From Collinsella sp. (lineage in GTDB: Bacteria; Actinomycetota; Coriobacteriia; Coriobacteriales; Coriobacteriaceae): a stretch of DNA of 19,782 nt. The notes under the pieces were generated by a model. The model was not told the DNA's origin. It saw nothing but the letters and a program-made list of their open reading frames with translations, and ran no database searches. Below, piece after piece: positions 1-5,574 of the stretch. The translations under genes were made by a program, and so were the position numbers. Numbering within the stretch: position 1 is the stretch's first letter; each line of letters opens with the position of its first letter. The stretch is taken from NCBI GenBank assembly GCA_014871665.1, contig WGSL01000034.1, positions 1 to 19,782 of the forward strand, given 5' to 3'.

Positions 1-444
1 GCCGGCGATGATGCTGTTGGGAGTCTCCTTCTGCAGCTCCTCGGCCTTGGCGATAGCGCCCTTCAGGCCCTTGGAGCCGTCGGTGCGCCCGAGCTGCGCA
101 CCGTATGCTTGCATCAGCTTGCGGCGCTCGACGGACATGGTCTCGGGCATGGTGATGATCACCTTGTAGCCGCGGGCGGCCGCCACCGAGGCGATGCCGA
201 CGCCGGTGTTGCCGCTCGTGGGCTCGATGATGGTGTAGTCGCCGCCGCGCACGAGCTTGCCGGCCTTCTCGGCCTCGTCAATCATGTTCTTGGCGACGCG
301 GTCTTTAACGGATCCGGCGGGGTTGAAGTATTCCAGTTTGACGAGCACGCGAGCCTTGAGGTCCTCGTCGGCCTCAAAGTGGGTGAGCTCCAGAAGCGGG
401 GTGTGGCCGATAAGCTGATCGATGGACGTGTAAACCTTGCTCAT
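1..444 (-). CDS. cysK: Cysteine synthase A, N-terminal 148 residues (cut by window edge)
   Basis: Makes L-cysteine from O-acetylserine and sulfide in the cytoplasm, using pyridoxal phosphate (PLP). Reading the minus strand from the ATG at 444-442 gives a fold-type II PLP enzyme. It begins MSKVYTSIDQLIGHTPLLEL, has the cofactor-lysine motif NPAGSVKDR (K47) and the substrate loop TSGNTG (residues 76-81). All are hallmarks of O-acetylserine sulfhydrylase. A GGAGG box (455-451) lies 6 bases before the start. The family is usually about 310 residues, so roughly half the gene lies outside the window. It diverges from an rrf2-type regulator gene, an arrangement that suggests CymR- or IscR-like control of cysteine supply. 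A cystathionine beta-synthase-like relative is possible, but the short N-terminus and motif spacing favour CysK. Confidence 0.93.
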   Translation of the reverse strand, partial: MSKVYTSIDQLIGHTPLLELTHFEADEDLKARVLVKLEYFNPAGSVKDRVAKNMIDEAEKAGKLVRGGDYTIIEPTSGNTGVGIASVAAARGYKVIITMPETMSVERRKLMQAYGAQLGRTDGSKGLKGAIAKAEELQKETPNSIIAG

Positions 445-516
445 GGTGAACCTCCAAAGTGTTCAAGTTGCTGGTTGCCGTATGGTTCTACGGCGTGTCT
501 AGCAGCCAAACCCATA

Positions 517-529
517 AACCTTATAGGTT
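517..529. promoter_or_regulatory. Inverted repeat over the cysK -10, candidate Rrf2 operator
   Basis: AACC-TTATA-GGTT is a 4+5+4 dyad, and its symmetry extends partly outward (ATAAACC against GGTTGTT). It covers the putative -10 of cysK, so a bound protein would block transcription. The divergent Rrf2-family gene next to it is the natural candidate for that protein. The box is shorter than the well-studied CymR and IscR sites, so the protein-site link is inferred. Confidence 0.4.
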
Positions 530-549
530 GTTCGTTTAGCTGTTGGCAA
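520..549 (-). promoter_or_regulatory. Putative cysK promoter
   Basis: On the minus strand, TTGCCA (549-544) is followed after 18 bases by TATAAG (525-520), about 75 bases upstream of the cysK start. Both boxes match the vegetative consensus fairly well, and the surroundings are AT-rich for this genome. The assignment is by eye. Confidence 0.5.
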
Positions 550-697
550 GCATAGTAGACACTAAAGCCTAGTAATGCAATAGGAAATAGAAGATTATTA
601 CGAGTCGATTAACCATCTTGACCGGAACGGGTATTTTCAAACCCATTTTTTCGGCTAGAATTTCAACGGACTAAAAGACCGAAAGGCAGCAATATAT

Positions 698-1126
698 ATG
701 TTGGTTTCTACTAAGGGCAGGTACGCCCTGCGCGTTATGGTCGATCTGGCCGAGCACCAGGCGGCCGGTCGCATCCCGCTCAAAGAGATCGCGGCGCGAC
801 AGGGGATTTCCGAGAAATATCTCGAGAACATCTTGGCTACGCTCGTGCGCGCCAACATGCTTTCGGGCATGCGTGGCAAGGGCGGCGGCTATGTGCTCAC
901 GCGTCCGCCCGAGCAGTACACGGTGGGCGAGATCCTGCGCCTGACCGAGGGTAGTCTGGCGCCGGTCGCCTGCCTGGATGGCGACTGCAAGGGCTGCTCG
1001 CGATCTGATGAGTGCCCCACGCTCGACGTGTGGAAGAACCTGGACAAGCTCATCAACGATTACCTCGACGGCGTGACGCTCGATCAACTTGTCGCTCCCA
1101 ACCATGGCTACGACTATGTCATCTAA
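698..1126 (+). CDS. Rrf2-family transcriptional regulator (IscR/CymR-like)
   Basis: A 142-residue winged-helix regulator. The N-terminus MLVSTKGRYALRVMVDLA, the segment ISEKYLENIL (about 38-46, recognition helix) and the wing GMRGKGGGYVLTRP (57-70) are the classic Rrf2 signature. Four cysteines (C92, C97, C100, C106) sit in the loop where IscR and related sensors hold a [2Fe-2S] cluster, and C92 has the same number as the first IscR ligand. A GAAAGG box precedes the ATG. The gene is divergent from cysK, with 253 bases between the starts. CymR itself lacks these cysteines, so this protein probably senses iron-sulfur status, redox state or thiols directly. Likely targets are cysK and its own gene. 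The family is certain; the signal and targets are inferred. Confidence 0.92.
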   Translation: MLVSTKGRYALRVMVDLAEHQAAGRIPLKEIAARQGISEKYLENILATLVRANMLSGMRGKGGGYVLTRPPEQYTVGEILRLTEGSLAPVACLDGDCKGCSRSDECPTLDVWKNLDKLINDYLDGVTLDQLVAPNHGYDYVI

Positions 1127-1142
1127 CCCACGCCTGCCATGT

Positions 1143-1161
1143 GGGGACGGGGTGGAAATGG
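1143..1161 (+). repeat. Possible orphan half of the long palindromic element
   Basis: The segment GGGGACGGGGTGGAAATGG, just past the rrf2 stop, resembles the core of the palindrome arm at 2314-2330 (GGGGACGGGGGAAACGG). No matching second arm follows. It could be a decayed copy or a chance G-rich match. Confidence 0.3.
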
Positions 1162-1196
1162 TAGATTTTCTTGCCCTCTGAGACTTGGCAAATAAG

Positions 1197-1228
1197 AAGG
1201 CCGCCCATTTTTGCGATGGGCGGCCTTT
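1197..1228. terminator. Two-way intrinsic terminator between convergent genes
   Basis: A perfect 12-bp stem (AAGGCCGCCCAT at 1197-1208, ATGGGCGGCCTT at 1216-1227) closes a 7-base loop. The outer A/T pairs supply T-rich tails in both directions. It lies between the end of rrf2 (+) and the end of the YvlD-like gene (-), so it probably serves both. Confidence 0.85.
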
Positions 1229-1263
1229 GATTTGGTCCGATGCGTTTGCGTGTCGGGGGCGTT

Positions 1264-1629
1264 CTACTCTTCGGCAATACTATCGAGGATGCTGCGCATG
1301 ATGGACACTAGGATGCTGCCCATAAAGGCCGAGCCAAAGCCGGCGATGGAGATACCGACGCCCAACAGGTTGACCGACAGGTAGCTGGCGAGCTCCAGCA
1401 TAAAGCTGTTGAGCACGAGCTGGAAAATGCCGAGCGTAATGATCGTGAGCGGCAGCGAGATGACCGTGAGGAACGGTTTGACGAACGAATCTACGATGTT
1501 GAGGAACAGTCCCACAAAGGCAAAGCAGACCCAGGCCTCGGCAAAGCCGAAGGGTTGGATACCGGGGACGAGGAACGTGGCGATCGCGATGGCGATCGAG
1601 GTGAAGAGCCAGTTAAGCATAAAGCGCAT
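1264..1629 (-). CDS. Phage_holin_4_2 / YvlD-family small membrane protein
   Basis: A 121-residue, very hydrophobic protein with four likely membrane helices (about residues 4-22, 30-48, 53-80 and 95-115) and a short acidic C-terminus. The segments VGLFLNIVDSFVKPFLTVISLPLTIITLGIF and the following Asn (split here by position: 39-69, N74) are characteristic of the YvlD family. That family is named for weak resemblance to a phage holin but is chromosomal and widespread in bacteria, where it is linked to envelope stress. AAAGGA lies 8 bases before the ATG. The gene is alone on the minus strand, and no phage genes are nearby, so a lysis role is unlikely. Family assignment is firm; its function is not known. 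Confidence 0.85.
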   Translation of the reverse strand: MRFMLNWLFTSIAIAIATFLVPGIQPFGFAEAWVCFAFVGLFLNIVDSFVKPFLTVISLPLTIITLGIFQLVLNSFMLELASYLSVNLLGVGISIAGFGSAFMGSILVSIMRSILDSIAEE

Positions 1630-1839
1630 GGCGTGAATCCTTTCTTGCGCCGGGGTTGCTGGCGTCGCGTGAAGCGGCTTGCGGCGGCGACTTGGATGGT
1701 TGCGCGGGCGCGCCGCGGTGTTTGGGCGCCCATTGTCTCAAATATTCGTGGAGCTTACGTGCGCATTCGGTTTCTAAACGGCGTTCGTCCTGAAAAACGT
1801 GCCGCTGGCAGAGAGTCTTGTCGCTTTAGTTTGGTGGTG

Positions 1840-1848
1840 TGCTACACT
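1840..1848 (+). promoter_or_regulatory. Putative extended -10 for the YerC-like gene
   Basis: TGCTACACT combines a TGN element with a -10-like hexamer (TACACT, 1843-1848). A poor -35 candidate (TTGTCG, 1818-1823) sits 19 bases upstream. It would give a leader of about 100 bases before the gene start. Confidence 0.4.
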
Positions 1849-1942
1849 GCTACGGGCAAATAGCCCATGCATAGTTTTATTGCATATTACGGGCGAACGA
1901 TGCCCGATGTCAGTATCAACTTCGATGCCTTATGGCGGGTTT

Positions 1943-1947
1943 GGCGG
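1943..1947 (+). promoter_or_regulatory. Ribosome binding site fixing the YerC-like start
   Basis: GGCGG, within GGCGGTGATC (1943-1952), matches the anti-Shine-Dalgarno complement at 9 of 10 bases and lies 6 bases from the ATG at 1954. It supports that ATG over the upstream in-frame ATG at 1900, which is cut off by a TGA at 1948-1950. Confidence 0.75.
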
Positions 1948-1953
1948 TGATCG

Positions 1954-2253
1954 ATGAATATCGAGAACATGTTTGACAAGCCTGATGTCAAGCAGCTGGT
2001 CCACGCATTTAGCCTTTTGGATGACGAGAACGATATCCAGGCGTTTTTAACCGATATCTGCACGCCGCGCGAGATTTGCGATCTTTCTCAGCGCCTGCAG
2101 GTCGCGCGCTATCTGGATGAGGGCGAGCCCTATGTTGAGGTTCAGGCCCGCACCGGCGCTTCGTCCACCACGGTGAGCCGCGTGTCCAAGGCGCTCAACG
2201 GCGAGTACGGTGGCTATCGCAAGATCCTCATCAAACTGGAGGATGGCGAGTAG
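1954..2253 (+). CDS. TrpR/YerC-family transcriptional regulator
   Basis: A 99-residue, all-helical DNA-binding protein of the Trp-repressor superfamily (YerC/YecD group). The segment FLTDICTPREICDLSQRLQV (31-50) corresponds to the conserved helix pair of that family. A helix-turn-helix follows at about 57-81, with TGASSTTVSRVSKAL as turn and recognition helix. Length and architecture fit the family, whose members are about 95-105 residues. The tryptophan-binding ability of true TrpR is not established for the YerC branch, so the ligand is open. Transcribed alone, it ends at the terminator at 2280-2305. Targets cannot be read from the sequence. Confidence 0.88.
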   Translation: MNIENMFDKPDVKQLVHAFSLLDDENDIQAFLTDICTPREICDLSQRLQVARYLDEGEPYVEVQARTGASSTTVSRVSKALNGEYGGYRKILIKLEDGE

Positions 2254-2279
2254 GCCAGCGGCAAAAATAAATTGCGCAG

Positions 2280-2305
2280 AACCGTCCCTTCGGGGGCGGT
2301 TTTTT
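2280..2305 (+). terminator. Intrinsic terminator after the YerC-like gene
   Basis: A GC-rich hairpin (AACCGTCCC at 2280-2288 against GGGGCGGTT at 2293-2301, loop TTCG) runs into TTTT. Its T-run is also the outer edge of the long palindrome that begins at 2303. Confidence 0.8.
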
Positions 2306-2390
2306 GATCCCTCGGGGACGGGGGAAACGGATCACCGGGTTAGACTGACCCCCTCGTTGATCCGTTTTCCTCCGTCCCCAAGGGATCAAA
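2303..2390. repeat. Long imperfect palindrome (REP/MITE-like), upstream of addBA
   Basis: The left arm, 2303-2334, pairs with the right arm, 2358-2390. There are 30 Watson-Crick pairs, one G-T pair (2322/2371), one mismatch (2313/2380) and one extra T (2368). The 23-base loop carries its own GGGT-N7-ACCC dyad (2337-2340, 2348-2351). This is far longer than a terminator stem and lacks its own T-tail. It may be a dispersed intergenic palindrome of this genome, or a cruciform or RNA-hairpin element. No transposase is present. Confidence 0.85.
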
Positions 2391-2420
2391 TCTGTTGGCG
2401 TGGGGCAAATCTGTCCGCGT

Positions 2421-2433
2421 GGGCGGGTAGGAT
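2421..2433 (+). promoter_or_regulatory. Putative addBA promoter (-10 only)
   Basis: GGGCGGG followed by TAGGAT (2428-2433), ending 39 bases before the addB start. It shares the GGNTANNAT form with elements ahead of three other genes in the window. No convincing -35 is seen at the usual distance. Confidence 0.4.
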
Positions 2434-2472
2434 GGATGCATTGATTATTGCGAACGGTTTGAGTGGAGGACC

Positions 2473-5400
2473 ATGCCTGTTCGAATCTATACCACCAATA
2501 CCGGTACGGACTTGAGCGATGCCGAGGCGGCGTTGCTCGCCGACCTGGTTGCCCGCCACGGGCGTGCTGTATTGCTGGCGCCCTCGTTTGCCGAGCTCGA
2601 CGTGTGCCGTCACGATGCTGCGGTTGCTGGCGCCTCGCTGGGCGTTGACTACAAAACCCCAGCGTCGTGGCTCCGCTCGCTGTGGGAGCTTATGGGCGAT
2701 GGCCGCAGCTTCGTCGACAACATGCAGCGCCAGATGCTGTTCTCGGACATGATCGCCCGTCGCGACGATGCCGACCTGCAGCCGCTTTCGCGCAGTCAGG
2801 GTACGGTGCGCATGCTCGCGCGCATGGCCCGCGATGTGCTGTCGGGCGTAGCGGGAACGACGGCCGAGCGATGCCGTGCCAACAATTGCCGGCCCGATCC
2901 CAAGAGCGACGCCGAGGCTCGCGTGTTCGAGCTGTTGAGTGCCTATGCGAGCGGCTTGGACCGTCGAGGCATGGTCGAGTCCTGCGAGGCTGCTGACCTT
3001 ATGGCCGACGCTTTGGCCGACAGCCTACCGGCGTGCGCCCGCGCGGTATGTGTGCGCGGCGTCACGTCGTTTACGCACGGCCTGCTCGAGTTGCTGTCCG
3101 CCGTGGCAAACAACGGGGGAGAGGTCGTTGTGCTGCTTGCCCGCGAGCAGGCGGCAATGCGCGAGGACCTGGCTGCTGCCTTTGATGCCCGCGGTGTGCT
3201 GTTTGAGGCCGCGCCGCTGGGGGAGGGTGCCGCCGCGCCCCAGACTGCCTTCAAGTCCGCCGCTCAGCCTGCCTTTATAGAGGTTGCCGGCCCTCACGCC
3301 CGTGCCCACGCCTATGTGGATGCAATCGATGAGCTGGTAAAAACGTGTGAGGACGTCGCGGTCGACGGCGGTGCCACGGCGTCCGCGGACGCCGTGCGCG
3401 TGCTCGTGGTGTCTGCCCGGGCGCCCCAGCTGTTCGGTGAACTCGCTGCCCGTTTGGCGGCGCGTCACATTGCTGCTGAGACAATCGAGTTCACGGCGTT
3501 TTCCCAATCCATCGCGGGCAGGCAGTTCACGGCGCTCGCCAATCTGATCGAGCGCATGAAGGCCGCCGACGAGGGCACCGCCTCCAAGACCGAGTGGTGG
3601 CCCGCGCCGGAGCTTACCGACTGGATTTACAGTCCGCTTTCGGGTGCCGACGCCGCCAGCGCGCGCACCTTCGACAAGAACATGCGCCTGTCGCGCGGCA
3701 AGACCGCCATGGCCGCCAAAAGCCTGCTGCAGAGCGTGCAGGGCCAGGTCAGGGGCACGCGCAAGGCCGCCAGCGATGAGAACTGGTTTAAGAACGTGCC
3801 GTGCGTGGTCTCGGACGTGTTCCAAGCGCTGTGGCGCGACAAACCCGTGACGGCGCTCAAGGCAATGCTCGCCGTCGCCGAGGCGTTGCCCGATCGCGCC
3901 CTTGGAGGCTTTGACGGTCAGGCTCGTCGCCAGGCGGAGACCGCCCTACTGCGACATGCCATCGACATCCTTATGAACGACGCCCGCGCGCTCGACGTGT
4001 CGCAGGCCGCGACCGTGCCCGTGCTCGACGGCGTTCGTACCAAGGTGGACAAGCGCAGCGCCGCATACGATTACGAGACCTACGAGGTCGACCGCACGCC
4101 GCGCGCCCAGGTGCGCTTTGCGTCGCTTGCCGATGCGGCAGCCCTGCGCCCCGCCAGCTACGATGCCGTGCTGTTTGCCGACGTCGACCTGGACAGTTAT
4201 CCGCTCTCACATGAGGAGGGCCCGCTGGCCACGCTGACGGCAGAGTTGGATCGCAACGGTGTGACGCTTGAGCCCGCGGCCCTGCTGCGTGTGCGCTTTG
4301 GCCGCGCGATGCAGGCCGCGCGCGGTCCGGTTGCGCTTGCCCGCGTGACGCACGATCGCCAGGCACGCGAGTGCTACCCGGCAGCCGTATGGACCGAGCT
4401 GCGGGCACATGCCGAGGCCGCTGGCGCTGCCAAGCCCACGTGCGTGGGCGAGGGCGATATCATCGCCGACTTTGATCCCGCGGCAGGTGAAGGCCTCAAG
4501 CGCGAGCGCGTGACCTGCGAAGCCCCTCAGCACCTGAGCGATGAAGCCATTCCGTATCTGGTTCTGCGCCGTCGCGATGGCGAGGGCGAGAACGCGCCGC
4601 TCGTGCCGCGCCTGACGTCCGCCTCGCAGATTGAGGCGTACTCGACATGCCCGCTGTGCTGGTTCGTGTCGTATCGCGTGAAGCCCCAGTCCATCGACGC
4701 GGGCTTTGGCAACATGGAGAAGGGCAACTTTGTCCACGACGTGCTGGAGCACCTGCATGCCCGCCTGCCCCAGGAGGGCATGGAACGCGTGACGCCCGAG
4801 AATCTGCCGCGCGCTCAGGAGCTGCTGCGCGAGGTCTTTGACGAGACGTTGGCCGAGCACGCCGGCAAGCGAGGCACGGAGGGCCCGCTGGTGCCGCTTT
4901 CTGCGGTGGAGGAGCGCCAGGTGGCCGAGATTTTGCCGCAGCTGGAGGGCGTGCTTGCCTACGAGTCCGAGGCACTTGCCCCCTTTGCCCCGCGCTACCT
5001 GGAGTTCGCCTTCAACGAGCTCAAGGTCGAGTATGCCGGTTGGCCGCTTGGCGGGCGCATCGACCGCGTGGACGTGGACGCCGAGAATCGTGCCGTGGTG
5101 ATCGACTACAAGCATCGCACGGGCGTTGAGGAGTTTAAGCTCGCCGACCCCACGGTGCGCGACGAGGAATCGGGTACGGCGCCCATCGACGATCCGCGCT
5201 GGTTGCCGCCCCATACCCAAACGCTCATCTACGCGCAGGCCATGCGCCGGGCGCTGGATTTGGACACCCGCGCGGCGCTCTACTTTTCGACCAAGGGCGG
5301 CAAGCCGGCGCTGCGAGGCGCCGCGAGTGCCGAGCTGCTCGAGGAAGAGCGCGGCGACGGTCGCATCCCAGGCCTTAAGAAAGGTTTCCCCGGCGAGGGT

Positions 5401-5571
5401 GGCAGCATGGACTTCGACGCTCTGCTCGATCGCGTGGAGGCCGGCATCGCCGAGCGCCTGCGCGAGCTCGAGGCGGGCAACGTTGCCGCCGTCGACCCGA
5501 TGTCGGCTCAGGCCGCGCATGCGCGCTGCTCGTATAACCACGAAGGAACGTTTGTAAGGAGGGACGTGTAG
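2473..5571 (+). CDS. addB: AddB-like PD-(D/E)XK nuclease subunit of a helicase-nuclease
   Basis: A 1032-residue partner of AddA in double-strand-break end processing before RecA loading. The N-terminus is AddB-like in length but has no Walker A motif, so this subunit is probably not an ATPase. The nuclease domain is at the C-terminus: EAYSTCPLCWFVSYR (721-735), GNFVHDVLEHL (H755), GRIDRVD (D864) and VIDYKHR (D878, K880) form the expected catalytic set. Canonical AddB anchors a [4Fe-4S] cluster with one cysteine before the nuclease core and a CxxC-x5-C group at the end. Here C726 and C729 are present, but the tail (RCSYNHEGTF) keeps only C1019. A GGAGG box sits just 3 bases from the ATG. addA follows after 3 bases, in the same frame. 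Identity is inferred from motifs and neighbour. Confidence 0.82.
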   Translation: MPVRIYTTNTGTDLSDAEAALLADLVARHGRAVLLAPSFAELDVCRHDAAVAGASLGVDYKTPASWLRSLWELMGDGRSFVDNMQRQMLFSDMIARRDDADLQPLSRSQGTVRMLARMARDVLSGVAGTTAERCRANNCRPDPKSDAEARVFELLSAYASGLDRRGMVESCEAADLMADALADSLPACARAVCVRGVTSFTHGLLELLSAVANNGGEVVVLLAREQAAMREDLAAAFDARGVLFEAAPLGEGAAAPQTAFKSAAQPAFIEVAGPHARAHAYVDAIDELVKTCEDVAVDGGATASADAVRVLVVSARAPQLFGELAARLAARHIAAETIEFTAFSQSIAGRQFTALANLIERMKAADEGTASKTEWWPAPELTDWIYSPLSGADAASARTFDKNMRLSRGKTAMAAKSLLQSVQGQVRGTRKAASDENWFKNVPCVVSDVFQALWRDKPVTALKAMLAVAEALPDRALGGFDGQARRQAETALLRHAIDILMNDARALDVSQAATVPVLDGVRTKVDKRSAAYDYETYEVDRTPRAQVRFASLADAAALRPASYDAVLFADVDLDSYPLSHEEGPLATLTAELDRNGVTLEPAALLRVRFGRAMQAARGPVALARVTHDRQARECYPAAVWTELRAHAEAAGAAKPTCVGEGDIIADFDPAAGEGLKRERVTCEAPQHLSDEAIPYLVLRRRDGEGENAPLVPRLTSASQIEAYSTCPLCWFVSYRVKPQSIDAGFGNMEKGNFVHDVLEHLHARLPQEGMERVTPENLPRAQELLREVFDETLAEHAGKRGTEGPLVPLSAVEERQVAEILPQLEGVLAYESEALAPFAPRYLEFAFNELKVEYAGWPLGGRIDRVDVDAENRAVVIDYKHRTGVEEFKLADPTVRDEESGTAPIDDPRWLPPHTQTLIYAQAMRRALDLDTRAALYFSTKGGKPALRGAASAELLEEERGDGRIPGLKKGFPGEGGSMDFDALLDRVEAGIAERLRELEAGNVAAVDPMSAQAAHARCSYNHEGTFVRRDV

Positions 5572-5574
5572 ACC

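Larger units (their letters stand above)
1630..1953. other. 324-base gap between the YvlD-like and YerC-like genes
   Basis: It holds the start signals of both divergent genes. Nearest the minus-strand gene is its ribosome site (1638-1643). A TGCTACACT extended -10 lies at 1840-1848. A short dyad CGGGC-N7-GCCCG lies at 1890-1906, and a 16-codon in-frame reading frame runs from 1900 to 1950. I see no RNA gene and no convincing protein-coding sequence in 1650-1840. Confidence 0.6.

Noticed and set aside
109..555. 148-codon plus-strand frame opposite cysK
   Set aside because: The minus strand encodes clear cysteine synthase motifs. The plus-strand translation is low-complexity and runs through the cysK promoter.
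1264..1629. Holin-like gene as evidence of a prophage
   Set aside because: The YvlD/phage_holin_4_2 family is a common chromosomal family, and no other phage gene is present in the window.
1890..1906. CGGGC-N7-GCCCG dyad in the leader of the YerC-like gene as a riboswitch or attenuator
   Set aside because: The stem is only 5 bp, with no T-run and no larger conserved fold visible. It is too weak to call.
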